DNA from: JBCCFW01 sp039029535
GTDB taxonomy: Bacteria > Acidobacteriota > JBCCFW01
Assembly: GCA_039029535.1 (NCBI GenBank)
Contig: JBCCFW010000007.1
Location: 1-64,000 of the forward strand
Length of the DNA stretch: 64,000 bases
Reading direction: 5' to 3'
This document shows, piece by piece, positions 39,082 to 47,305 of the stretch. A program made the position numbers and the translations under genes. Below the pieces are notes generated by a model. It searched no databases. It had not been told where the DNA came from and worked only from the letters and a program-made list of their open reading frames with translations. The first letter of the stretch is position 1. Each line of letters starts with the position of its first letter.

Positions 39082-39630
39082 TCAGAACAGTCGCCCCTGC
39101 AACGGCCGATACGTCAGCAGCCCGTCCTCCAGCTCCGCCTCGTCTCGCTTCTCGTGTGCTGTCTCACCGTCCTCGGTGACGTGCACGACCTTCCAGCCCT
39201 GGAGCACGAGCAGGTCGGCGATCACGCTGCGGTGACAGTGCGCCGGTGACTTCTCGGCGCAGAGCACGGCCGTGCGCTGCGTTTGCGCCAGGACCTCGAG
39301 CCGACCGAGGTCGGAGGCGAACTCGGGTGCCGTCCGAGCGTGCCAGGCGTAGCCCGACCAGGGCTCGTCGAGCGCGCCGACCAGCGCCTGCGCCTCGTCG
39401 GGAGGTGTTCCGCGATGACCGCCGAGCCCTTCGAGATGGTGGTACTCGACGCCGGCTTCCACCAGCGCCGGACCGAGCGTCCGCCCATCGAACCAGGGAT
39501 GGCGACGCGAGCGCGGGAAGCGACGCACGTCGGCGATGACGTCCAGTCGGGCGCTCTTCACCAGCGCGATGAGCTCGTCGAGCGTGCGGTTGGAGTGCCC
39601 GACGGTGAAGAGAGTGCCCGTGCTGCTCAC
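39082..39630 (-). CDS. DUF488 family protein
   Basis: A 182-residue soluble protein starting GTG 39630, overlapping the end of the patatin gene by 4 bp. Family hallmarks are visible: LFTVGHSNRTLDELIALV, DVRRFPRSRRHPWFD, YHHLEGLGG, and VLCAEKSPAHCHRSVIADLL with the paired Cys/His that suggest a metal or redox site. No biochemical function is established for the family. Confidence 0.85.
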   Translation of the reverse strand: MSSTGTLFTVGHSNRTLDELIALVKSARLDVIADVRRFPRSRRHPWFDGRTLGPALVEAGVEYHHLEGLGGHRGTPPDEAQALVGALDEPWSGYAWHARTAPEFASDLGRLEVLAQTQRTAVLCAEKSPAHCHRSVIADLLVLQGWKVVHVTEDGETAHEKRDEAELEDGLLTYRPLQGRLF

Positions 39631-42299
39631 GGGCTCCGCCGTCGCGATCCGGCGGTGATGAAGACGAGGTCGGCGCCTTCGTCACTGCGTGCCCAGCCGA
39701 GCACGACCGGACCCAGGTGTCCGACTTGACCGACCAGCGACAGGCCGTAGCCAAGGGTCTCGTCGACGCGCCGGAGGTCGCGCGTGCTCGCTGCCGTGCG
39801 CAGGACGTCGGCTCCCAGCTCGAGCCGCACGCTCAGGGGGCCGCGCTCGAAGAGCGGGCGGTGGATGCGAAGACCCGTGCGTGCGAACTGCGCTGCCGCC
39901 GCGCCGTAGGGCACGACGCCGTAGACGTCGGAGTGTCCACCCGGATCGAGCAACAGCGGACGACGTCGCGCGCCTGCCGACAGACCGAGCTCGAGCTCGG
40001 GGCTCACGACGACCTCGCCCGGCAACGAGAAGGACCAGCGTCCCGAGAGCTGGAGACGGTCGAGACGATCGCCGCCCAGGCCCAGCTCGGCACGCGTCCG
40101 AAGCCGGCCACCTCGGGTGGGGACGTCGAGCCGGTCCTCACCGTCCCAGTCGAAGCCGAGCTCCACCCACTGTCGGTCGAAGTCCTCGCCCGGCAGCAGG
40201 TCGGTCGCTTCGAAGTGACGGCGCTCGGCGCCGAGTTGAGCCCGGAGCGTCCGGCTCGGTCCCGGGCGGTGGAGCAAGGCGAGCCACAGTCGACCCCCGT
40301 GGTGCGGCTCGAACGCGTCCTCCACGTAGCGCTGTCCGCGGTTCGTCACCGGGTAGCTTCCGTCGAACCAACTCCCACCCAGGTCGAGCGACAAGCTCGG
40401 CGGTCCGAAGCCGGCACCGAAGCGATGCTCGAGCTCCACCAGGTCGAGCTCCTTCGACACCGAGCCGAGCAGGCGGATGCTGGCCCCCTTGCCCCGGAGG
40501 TTCGTGCGACGGAGCTGCGCCCATCCGGTGCCCCGGAGGTCGCCGTGCCATCCGGCTCCCAGCCCGAGCTCCGTGAAGCGGTCGCGCTCCACCGCCACGT
40601 CGAGGGCGAGACCTCCGTCTTCCGACGGTCGGGGATGGAGTCGCCAGTTGCGCACTGCCCCTTGCGCGACGATCTCGTCGAGGCGGAAAGCGAGCCGACG
40701 GAACGACAGGTCCTCGCCGGCGAGACGAGCGAGCCGCTTCTCTGCCGACAGTGGCTTGCCGCGGTCGGGCGTCACGGTCAGCTCGACGATCTCCTCGTTC
40801 GTCCAGGTCTCCTCGAGCACGCCGGTCTCGGGCTCCCAGGACAGCGTGGCGAGACGGGGAAGGAGCCAACCGTCGTCGAGGAGGTTCTCCCGATGGCTCC
40901 AGGTGACCTCGCGGAGACGCTGCCAAGTGAACGGCTGGCCGGCCAGCTCTCCGGAGCTGGTCGTGTCGAGGCTGCGACGCACGTGCTGACGCACGACCAC
41001 CGGCTCCTCGACGACGATCCGGAGCACCGAGCGTCCGTCGTGCTTCACCAGCTCGGCGTGGGCTCGTCCCTGCGTGAAGGTGAGGACGCGCAGCAGCGCC
41101 TCGACGCGAGCGGGCGAGAGAGGACCGGGGCAGGCGAGACGCTCGCTGACCTCGTCGTTCGTCCAGGTGGTCTCGCCGATCAGCTCGACCGCGTCGCAGT
41201 CGTGGGCCGAGGGCTCGGCCTCCTGGTCCAGGAGTAGCCAGAGCTCGCCGAGGAAGTCGCGGGCGGCGGTGCGACCGGCGTCGAGGAGGTCGTCGAGGTT
41301 GTCGGCGTACTCGGCGACGGGGAAGTCTTGAACCTCGGCCTTGAGGTAGAGGTCGGCTCGCGCTGCCGAGTCGGCGGTGGCCTTCTCCATGACGATGTCG
41401 AGCGAGCGTCCGAAGATCTCCGCCAGCGAGCTCGCCGAGTCGATGGGGGCGACTCGCGAGGACACGTCGCTGGCGATGACGACGCCGGGACCGAGCGCAC
41501 GGGCGGTCTCTACCGGCAGGTTCTCGACCAGGCCGCCGTCGACCAGGAGGCGGTCGCCGACGGGGACCGGACGCAACGCGAGAGGGACCGACGCCGAGCC
41601 CTGTACCAGGGCGGCGAGGTCGCCGCGGACGGGCGCGTACTTCGCGCCCGACAGGAGGTCGGTCGTGACGACACGGACCCGAGGGAAGAGCCGGTCGAAC
41701 TCGTCACCGCAGAGAGCTCGGACCGGGAGGAGCCGTTGCTGGAGCTCACGGGTCAGGGGGGCGGCGGTGAACAGTCCCGTGGGCTTGCGGCGCTCTTCCC
41801 GGCGCTGACGGAGGTTGATGAGATGAGAGCTGCCGCGGAGGTCGTCGGTGAGCGAGAGGGCCTGACGTCGTCGGCCCACCGTGGCCAGCAAGGACGACCA
41901 GTTGCGACGGCGGAACAGCTCGGCGAGCTCACCCGGGCGCTGTCCCGACGCCGTGAGCGACGCGACGATCGCGCCGCCCGAGGTCCCCGCCACGCCGTGG
42001 ATGACCAGCCCCTCCTGCTCGAGCACCTCGAGCGTGCCGAGGTGGGCGAGACAGCGCGCTCCTCCTCCAGACAGTGCGAGATGGAGCGGTGGCTGGTGAC
42101 GCCCTTCGAAGCTCGGCCAATCGCCGAGGACGGTCGGGCGTCGATGCTCCTCGAGCTCGAAGCGGACGACGACGGTCTCGTCGGCGAGGGCTGCGGGCGT
42201 GCTCAGCAGGAGAAGCGAACCGAGCGCGCACGATGCGGCCCGCGCGAAGACGACGCGCGGGCCGAGGGAACGTCGACTCGGGAGCGACCACCGAAACAT
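39627..42299 (-). CDS. Patatin-like phospholipase with C-terminal outer-membrane beta-barrel
   Basis: An 890-residue exported protein with signal peptide SCALGSLLLLSTPAALA. The patatin domain (about 70-340) has the oxyanion loop SGGGARCLAHLG, nucleophile Ser107 in GTSGGA, and the dyad Asp in LLVDGGLVENLPV. A linker with a POTRA-like feel (about 370-590) is followed by strands typical of a BamA/Omp85-type barrel (GLGAGWHGDLRGTGWAQLRR; RTRAELGLGGDRLD), ending at GADLVFITAG. Layout matches PlpD-like type Vd autotransporters, where the barrel exports its own lipase. The frame ends with a basic tail instead of a final aromatic residue. A phospholipase A activity is inferred. Confidence 0.82.
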   Translation of the reverse strand: MFRWSLPSRRSLGPRVVFARAASCALGSLLLLSTPAALADETVVVRFELEEHRRPTVLGDWPSFEGRHQPPLHLALSGGGARCLAHLGTLEVLEQEGLVIHGVAGTSGGAIVASLTASGQRPGELAELFRRRNWSSLLATVGRRRQALSLTDDLRGSSHLINLRQRREERRKPTGLFTAAPLTRELQQRLLPVRALCGDEFDRLFPRVRVVTTDLLSGAKYAPVRGDLAALVQGSASVPLALRPVPVGDRLLVDGGLVENLPVETARALGPGVVIASDVSSRVAPIDSASSLAEIFGRSLDIVMEKATADSAARADLYLKAEVQDFPVAEYADNLDDLLDAGRTAARDFLGELWLLLDQEAEPSAHDCDAVELIGETTWTNDEVSERLACPGPLSPARVEALLRVLTFTQGRAHAELVKHDGRSVLRIVVEEPVVVRQHVRRSLDTTSSGELAGQPFTWQRLREVTWSHRENLLDDGWLLPRLATLSWEPETGVLEETWTNEEIVELTVTPDRGKPLSAEKRLARLAGEDLSFRRLAFRLDEIVAQGAVRNWRLHPRPSEDGGLALDVAVERDRFTELGLGAGWHGDLRGTGWAQLRRTNLRGKGASIRLLGSVSKELDLVELEHRFGAGFGPPSLSLDLGGSWFDGSYPVTNRGQRYVEDAFEPHHGGRLWLALLHRPGPSRTLRAQLGAERRHFEATDLLPGEDFDRQWVELGFDWDGEDRLDVPTRGGRLRTRAELGLGGDRLDRLQLSGRWSFSLPGEVVVSPELELGLSAGARRRPLLLDPGGHSDVYGVVPYGAAAAQFARTGLRIHRPLFERGPLSVRLELGADVLRTAASTRDLRRVDETLGYGLSLVGQVGHLGPVVLGWARSDEGADLVFITAGSRRRSP

Positions 42300-42341
42300 C
42301 TCCGGCAGTGTAGACGGCCGCTCCGAGCACGAGGAGGTCTT

Positions 42342-42950
42342 TCAGCGTCCGAACTTCTTGCCGAGACCGCTGACGACGTCGATGCCGTCCTCGAGTGACA
42401 GGGTGTCGCTCACCCAGACGTCGCCGGCGATGGGCTCGCTGCGGCCGTCGCGACCCACGTGCGAGAACTGGATGACGAAGAAGGAGCAGCCCGTACCCTT
42501 CGGTGTCGGGAGAGCGCTGGTCTCGAACACGACCCACTGCTCACGAGCACCGGTGCCGTGCTCCGGCTGAACGGCGCACTCGCCTCGGTCGCCACCGTAG
42601 CCGCTTCCTCCGACCGTGCACGTGAAGTTCAAGCTCACGGGACGACCACCGACGTGAAGGGGCTCTCCGAGGGGGGAGTAGAGCGCGCCGCTGATGGCGC
42701 TCGGATCGAGTCGCTCGTCGAGCCGAATGGCGGCGACGACCTTGAACTCGTCCACGTCCACGACGCCCGGCGGCAAGCCGTAGCAACAGTCCACCTAGCA
42801 GCCGGGGCCGGTGATGACGAAGCCCTCATCGTCTCGGGCGACGCCGTACTCGACGATGCGAGGCGGGGGCCAGTTGGGGAGTGCCTCCGCAGCGGTGGCG
42901 GAGAGCAGGCCGACGAGGAAGGTGGCGGTCACGAAGCGACGGACGAGCAT
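42342..42950 (-). CDS. Exported Cys-rich protein of unknown function, interrupted by in-frame UAG at codon 52
   Basis: From ATG 42950 a signal peptide (VTATFLVGLLSATAAEA) leads into NWPPPRIVEYGVARDDEGF and ITGPGC. TAG follows at 42797-42795, then the same frame continues VDCCYGLPPGVVDVDEFKVV and so on for about 150 residues to TGA. The downstream part alone has no signal and would begin mid-domain, so the two belong together: Cys before and Cys-Cys after the stop, and beta-rich sequence beyond (GGDRGECAV; WVSDTLSLEDG). Alternatively the gene is a young pseudogene, or GTG right after the TAG allows reinitiation of a non-exported product. Confidence 0.65.
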
Positions 42951-43069
42951 GCGGACTCCCTGCGATCACAGCCCAACGCATGCGGTGCATCCGGCCTGCG
43001 TGAGCTGCGTGCAGGGGAGTAGGTCGCTCGAGGGGGGAACCTGACAGACCGAGTCGTGTTGCCGCTCAG

Positions 43070-44209
43070 TCAGACGCTTTGTCGCTCCAGCAGCTTCACG
43101 AAGCGTCCGAACAGGTAGGACGAGTCCCGCGGTCCCGGGCTGGCCTCGGGGTGGTACTGAACGCCGAACACCGGCAGCTCCCGATGGGCGAGGCCGGCCA
43201 GCGTGTGGTCGTTCAGGTTGACGTGCGTCATCCGCACGGAGTCGCTGAGCGAGTCCGGGTCGACCGCGTAACCGTGGTTCTGCGTCGTGATCTCCACCAC
43301 GCCGGTGTCGAGGTCCTTCACCGGATGGTTGCCACCGCGATGACCGAACTTGAGCTTGAAGGTCTTGGCCCCGAAGACCTGAGCCAGGATCTGCATGCCC
43401 AGGCAGATGCCGAAGGTCGGGAGCTCGGGCACGAGCCGTTCGACCTCCGCGACGATCGAGCCGAGCATCGCCGGGTCACCGGGACCATTGGAGAGGAACA
43501 GACCGTCCGGCTTCATGGCGAGGACTTCGGCGGCCGGCGTCCGGGCCGGGACCACCGTCACCTGGCAGCCACTCCGGACGAGCGCTCGGAGGATGCCTCG
43601 CTTGATGCCGAAGTCGTAGGCGACCACCTGCGGTGGCTCGCCGTCGTGTTCGGGCTCGGGCAAGCGGTCGATGCCGATCCAGCTCGTGCCGATTCCCTCG
43701 TCCCAGGCGTGCGCCGTGCTGGTCGTGACCTCGCCGACGAGATCCTGGTCTGCGAGGTAGGGCAGGGCCTTGGCCTTGGCGGTGAGCTCGTCGTCACCCT
43801 CGCTCGTCGAGGTCGTGATGATGCCGCGAAGCGCGCCGGCGCTCCGGATGTGACGAGTCAGCGCCCGCGTGTCGATCCCGGTGATGCCGATGACGCCGGA
43901 CTGCTCGAGATAGCGCGGCAGCGACATCTCGCTCCGTTGGTTCGACGGCGAGGGCGAGACCTCCTTGAGGATGAAGCCGCGGGCATGAACCTCCGCCGAC
44001 TCGGCATCGAAGTCGTTGACTCCGACGTTGCCGATGAGCGGATAGGTCATGCAGACGAGCTGACCTCGGTACGACGGGTCGGTGAGGACTTCCTGGTAGC
44101 CGGTCAGCGAGGTGTTGAAACAGACCTCGCCGCCAACCTCACCGGTCGCTCCCACCGCTCGGCCGACGAAGCATCGGCCATCCTCCAGGACGAGACGGGC
44201 GTCTTTCAT
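43070..44209 (-). CDS. carA: Carbamoyl-phosphate synthase small (glutaminase) subunit
   Basis: A 379-residue class I amidotransferase that supplies ammonia for carbamoyl phosphate (arginine and pyrimidine synthesis). ATG 44209 fits the family start (KDARLVLEDGRCFVGRAVGA); the frame is open further upstream. Features: FNTSLTGYQEVLTDPSYRGQ, SNGPGDPAML, the nucleophile Cys in FGICLGMQILAQVFG, and the His-Glu of FGVQYHPEASPGP. It overlaps the DAHP synthase gene by 4 bp. carB is not adjacent in the window. Confidence 0.94.
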   Translation of the reverse strand: MKDARLVLEDGRCFVGRAVGATGEVGGEVCFNTSLTGYQEVLTDPSYRGQLVCMTYPLIGNVGVNDFDAESAEVHARGFILKEVSPSPSNQRSEMSLPRYLEQSGVIGITGIDTRALTRHIRSAGALRGIITTSTSEGDDELTAKAKALPYLADQDLVGEVTTSTAHAWDEGIGTSWIGIDRLPEPEHDGEPPQVVAYDFGIKRGILRALVRSGCQVTVVPARTPAAEVLAMKPDGLFLSNGPGDPAMLGSIVAEVERLVPELPTFGICLGMQILAQVFGAKTFKLKFGHRGGNHPVKDLDTGVVEITTQNHGYAVDPDSLSDSVRMTHVNLNDHTLAGLAHRELPVFGVQYHPEASPGPRDSSYLFGRFVKLLERQSV

Positions 44210-45357
44210 GCGCGGGCGGCTCCAAGACGGGCGGGATCGGGTTGGACCGGGGGCTCGCCGTCGAGCACCCGCCGGCCGAGGCTGCGGGCGATGGCGTCGA
44301 GCTGACCCGTGAGACGAGTGAGGTCCTCCGGGAGCAAGGCCTGAGCTCCGTCGCTGAGGGCGTCCTCCGGACGGGGGTGGACCTCGAGCATGACCGCGTC
44401 GGCACCGACTGCGACGGCGGCGCGAGCCAGCGGCTCCACGCAGTCGCGGCGACCCGTGCTGTGGCTGGGATCGGCCATGACCGGGAGGTGCGAGAGCGTC
44501 TGGGCCGCTGGGATGATGTTGAGGTCGAGGACGAAGCGGGCGTGGTCGCCGAAGGTCCGGACCCCTCGCTCGCAGAGAACCAGGCCAGGGCAGCCGGCAT
44601 CGAGGACGTACTCGGCCGCCAGCAGCCACTCTTCCAGGGTGGAAGAGAAGCCTCGCTTGAGGAGGACGGGCAGGCCGCAAGAGCCGACCTCTTGCAGCAG
44701 GGTGAAGCTGCTCATGTTGCGGGTGCCGACCTGGACCATGTCCGCATGACGGGCGACCAGCTCGACGTCACGGGGGTCGAGGGCCTCGGTCACGACGAGC
44801 AGGCCCGTGGCCTCCCGGGCCAGGGCGAGGAGCTCCAGCCCCTCCCGACCGAGGCCTTGGAAGCTGTAGGGCGACGTGCGGGGCTTGTAGGCGCCCCCCC
44901 GGAGGAGCCTTGCGCCCGCCGCGGCCACCGCCTGCGCCGTGCCGAGAACCTGCTCCTCCGACTCGACCGAGCAGGGACCGGCGATGAGCGGGACCAGCTC
45001 ACCTCCGAACACCACCGGCTCATGACCGGTGCGGGAGACGACGACTTCCGAGCTCGCTCCGAGCGACGAGGCCAGGGGGTGCTTGACCCGACCCTCGGCC
45101 ACCGCCGCGACACCGGGTAGGCTCATCAGCTTGTCGGAGAGTTCCGTTTCCCCGGCGCCGAGCGTGGCCGCGTCGGGCGCCGGGAGGGGGGAACGGAACC
45201 ACCTCAATCGGCCACCCGGCCCGGCAACTTCGTCCAGGCGGAGAGCGGCAAGGCGCTCGTCGAGAGTGCTTCGAGCTGCGGTCGAGAGATCGCGCTCGAG
45301 CAGGATGGTCCACTCGCCCACGGACGCATTGTTCCACGAGCGATGCGTCGCGTCCAT
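44206..45357 (-). CDS. aroF: 3-deoxy-7-phosphoheptulonate (DAHP) synthase, type I beta
   Basis: A 383-residue enzyme of the first shikimate-pathway step. The C-terminal barrel (about 115-355) carries LIAGPCSVESEEQVLG, LLRGGAYKPRTSPYSFQGLG, VQVGTRNMSSFTLL, LLKRGFSSTLEEWLLAAEY, LPVMADPSHSTGRR and ADAVMLEVHPRPEDALSDG, including metal and phosphate ligands. The N-terminal about 100 residues form a ferredoxin-like (ACT-type) regulatory region with weak similarity to its relatives. It is immediately upstream of and overlaps carA, so the two are probably one operon. Confidence 0.92.
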   Translation of the reverse strand: MDATHRSWNNASVGEWTILLERDLSTAARSTLDERLAALRLDEVAGPGGRLRWFRSPLPAPDAATLGAGETELSDKLMSLPGVAAVAEGRVKHPLASSLGASSEVVVSRTGHEPVVFGGELVPLIAGPCSVESEEQVLGTAQAVAAAGARLLRGGAYKPRTSPYSFQGLGREGLELLALAREATGLLVVTEALDPRDVELVARHADMVQVGTRNMSSFTLLQEVGSCGLPVLLKRGFSSTLEEWLLAAEYVLDAGCPGLVLCERGVRTFGDHARFVLDLNIIPAAQTLSHLPVMADPSHSTGRRDCVEPLARAAVAVGADAVMLEVHPRPEDALSDGAQALLPEDLTRLTGQLDAIARSLGRRVLDGEPPVQPDPARLGAARA

Positions 45358-45408
45358 TTCGGACGGTGGGTCGTTTCGCCCTGCCGTCGGCAGGAGCGGC
45401 TGGTCCGC

Positions 45409-45437
45409 TTGACCGTCTCCGGCAGCCCTGGTAGGTT
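45409..45437 (+). promoter_or_regulatory. Sigma-70-type promoter for tRNA-Val / rpmI / rplT
   Basis: TTGACC (45409-45414) and TAGGTT (45432-45437) are separated by exactly 17 bp, placing initiation about 40 nt before the tRNA. It is one of the two best promoter matches in the window and is divergent from the DAHP synthase gene. Confidence 0.7.
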
Positions 45438-45483
45438 CCGCGCTTCGCGCAGCCCCATCAGGCTCCGTTCGAATCCATTCGAT

Positions 45484-45559
45484 AGGCCCGTAGCTCAGGG
45501 GTATGAGCGCTTCACTGACACTGAAGAGGTCGGCAGTTCAAATCTGCCCGGGCCTACCA
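45484..45559 (+). tRNA. tRNA-Val (anticodon GAC)
   Basis: A 76-nt cloverleaf with encoded CCA. Acceptor AGGCCCG pairs with CGGGCCT, discriminator A. D stem GCTC/GAGC with GGGGT loop, anticodon stem CTTCA/TGAAG with loop CTGACAC giving GAC at 34-36, T stem GGCAG/CTGCC with TTCAAAT. It lies 42 bp before rpmI under the same apparent promoter. Confidence 0.95.
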
Positions 45560-45601
45560 GCCTCCCACTCTCTGGGGGCTTGCGCGCAGCCGAGGCAAAC
45601 A

Positions 45602-45802
45602 ATGCCCAAGCAGAAGACTCATCGTGGCGCCGCCAAGCGCTTCAAGGTCACCGGCTCCGGCCGGGTCCGGCGCGGCAAGGCGTACCGCCGTCACATCCTC
45701 ACCAAGAAGACCACGAAGCGGAAGCGCGACCTGCGCCGGGGTGCTGAGGTCCACGAGTCCGACATGCGTCGGCTCAAGGACATGATCCCCGCCGCCCGCT
45801 AG
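45602..45802 (+). CDS. rpmI: 50S ribosomal protein L35
   Basis: A 66-residue basic protein, PKQKTHRGAAKRFKVTGSG at the start and RRHILTKKTTKRKRDLR in the middle, as in the L35 family; usual length. Ends with TAG. rplT follows 12 bp later. infC, the common first gene of this operon, is absent here and tRNA-Val takes its place. Confidence 0.95.
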   Translation: MPKQKTHRGAAKRFKVTGSGRVRRGKAYRRHILTKKTTKRKRDLRRGAEVHESDMRRLKDMIPAAR

Positions 45803-45814
45803 AGAGAGCACGAC

Positions 45815-46171
45815 ATGAGAGTCAAGAGAGGCTTCAAGCGCCGTCGTCGACGCAACCGCTTGATGAAGCTCACCAAGGGCTTCTTCGGCAGTCGCAAGAA
45901 TCTCTACGCCACCGCCAAGCAGGCGGTGGAGCGCGCGCTCGCCAGCGCCTACTCCGGCCGTCGCCTCAAGAAGCGCGACTACCGTGGCCTCTGGATCGTC
46001 CGCATCGGCGCCGCCGCTCGGATGAACGGCCTCAACTACAGCCGGATGATGAACGGTCTCAAGAAGGCCGGCGTCGAGCTGGACCGGAAGGTCCTGGCCG
46101 ATCTCGCGGCCACTGACCCCCGGGCGTTTAGCCGCCTCGCCGACACCGCGCGCGAGGGGCTTGCTGCCTGA
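45815..46171 (+). CDS. rplT: 50S ribosomal protein L20
   Basis: A 118-residue early-assembly protein. The long basic helix RVKRGFKRRRRRNRLMKL and GFFGSRKNLYATAKQAVERA, with RDYRGLWIVRIGAAARMNGL and YSRMMNGLKKAGVELDRKVL, match the family at full length. L20 commonly represses its own operon by binding its leader. No classic leader pseudoknot was identified by eye. Confidence 0.95.
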   Translation: MRVKRGFKRRRRRNRLMKLTKGFFGSRKNLYATAKQAVERALASAYSGRRLKKRDYRGLWIVRIGAAARMNGLNYSRMMNGLKKAGVELDRKVLADLAATDPRAFSRLADTAREGLAA

Positions 46172-46202
46172 AGACGACCTCACCGTCGTCACCCACGAAA
46201 GA

Positions 46203-46234
46203 CCCTCGGACGCCACCGCGTCCGGGGGTTTTTT
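46203..46234 (+). terminator. Intrinsic terminator or attenuator between rplT and pheS
   Basis: An 11-bp stem (CCCTCGGACGC 46203-46213 with GCGTCCGGGGG 46218-46228, one T-G pair), a 4-nt loop and six T residues (46229-46234). This is the clearest rho-independent structure in the window. It sits 22 bp before the pheS Shine-Dalgarno. No Phe-rich leader peptide is visible, so simple termination or partial read-through into pheST is more likely than E. coli-style attenuation. Confidence 0.85.
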
Positions 46235-46259
46235 CGTCCCTGCATTGGCTGGAGGAATG

Positions 46260-47294
46260 ATGATCGAGCAACTGAACACCCTGCGCGACGAGTGCCTGGG
46301 GGCCATCGAGGCCGCGGGCTCCGACGAGGAGCTCGAGACGATCCACGCCTCGTTCCTCGGCCGCAGCGGGGAGCTGACCAAGCTCATGAAGGGGCTGAAG
46401 GACGTCCCGAAGGAGCAAAAGAAGGAGGTCGGCCAGACCGCGAACCGCGTCAAGCAGGAGCTGTCCGCTGCCCTGCAGGCCCGGCAGGTCGCCCTGGTCG
46501 ACGCGGCGTCGTCGCTCCCCGTGGGCTTCGACCCGACCGTGCCCGGTACCGGGGCCGCCGGCGGCCTCCACCCGATCACGCAGATCACGCTCGACCTCAA
46601 CGACGCCTTCGCCACCCTCGGCTTCGAGGTCTACGAAGGACCGGAGATCAGCAGCGAGCTCTTCGCCTTCGACAACCTGAACTTCCCGCCCGACCACCCG
46701 GCGCGGGAGACGATGGACACCTACTGGCTCGAAGGACGTGAGAACGAGCGGGGCGCCGAGCGTCTCTGCCTGCGCCCGCACCTCACCGGGGGCTCGGTCC
46801 GCTACATGCAGGAGCGGAAGCCGCCGTATCGCTTCGTCTACCCGGGTCGCGTCTACCGGAACGAGTCCACCGACCGCAGCCACGAGCGGGCGTTCTTCCA
46901 GTACGAGGCGCTCATCGTCGACAAGGCGGTCCCGTTCTCGGCCGGTCAGCTCCTGGTGAAGACCATCCTCCGGACCGTGTTCGGTCGCGACGTGCCCACG
47001 CGGATGCGCTCCGGCTTCTTCCCCTTCGTCGAGCCCGGCTTCGAGATCGACATGCAATGCCTCAACTGCGGAGGGGCCGGCTGCTCGGTCTGCAAGCAGG
47101 TCGGCTGGCTCGAGGTCATGCCGGGCGGCCCACCGCATCCCAACGTGTTGAAGGCTGCCGGCGTCGATCCCGACGAGTGGGAAGGCTTCTACATCAACGT
47201 GGGTCTCGATCGCATGGTCATGATGCGCACCGGTGTCGACGACGTGCGGCTCTTCCACTCGGGAGACCTGCGCTTCCTCGGCCAGTTCGAGTAG
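46260..47294 (+). CDS. pheS: Phenylalanine-tRNA ligase alpha subunit
   Basis: A 344-residue catalytic subunit charging tRNA-Phe. Start ATG 46260 (GGAGG 4 nt upstream; a second ATG directly before is possible). An N-terminal coiled coil (LTKLMKGLKDVPKEQKKEVG) precedes the class II core: HPITQITLDLNDAFATLGFE, RVYRNESTDRSHERAFFQYE (motif 2), GFYINVGLDRMVMM (motif 3). A four-cysteine knuckle CLNCGGAGCSVC precedes GWLEVM, a probable zinc site found in part of the family. The substrate-loop segment RPHLTGGSVRYMQE departs from the common HTS-type sequence, and the loop after GWLEVMPGG is also unusual. TAG stop at the normal end. Confidence 0.9.
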   Translation: MIEQLNTLRDECLGAIEAAGSDEELETIHASFLGRSGELTKLMKGLKDVPKEQKKEVGQTANRVKQELSAALQARQVALVDAASSLPVGFDPTVPGTGAAGGLHPITQITLDLNDAFATLGFEVYEGPEISSELFAFDNLNFPPDHPARETMDTYWLEGRENERGAERLCLRPHLTGGSVRYMQERKPPYRFVYPGRVYRNESTDRSHERAFFQYEALIVDKAVPFSAGQLLVKTILRTVFGRDVPTRMRSGFFPFVEPGFEIDMQCLNCGGAGCSVCKQVGWLEVMPGGPPHPNVLKAAGVDPDEWEGFYINVGLDRMVMMRTGVDDVRLFHSGDLRFLGQFE

Positions 47295-47305
47295 GGGGGC
47301 GGACG

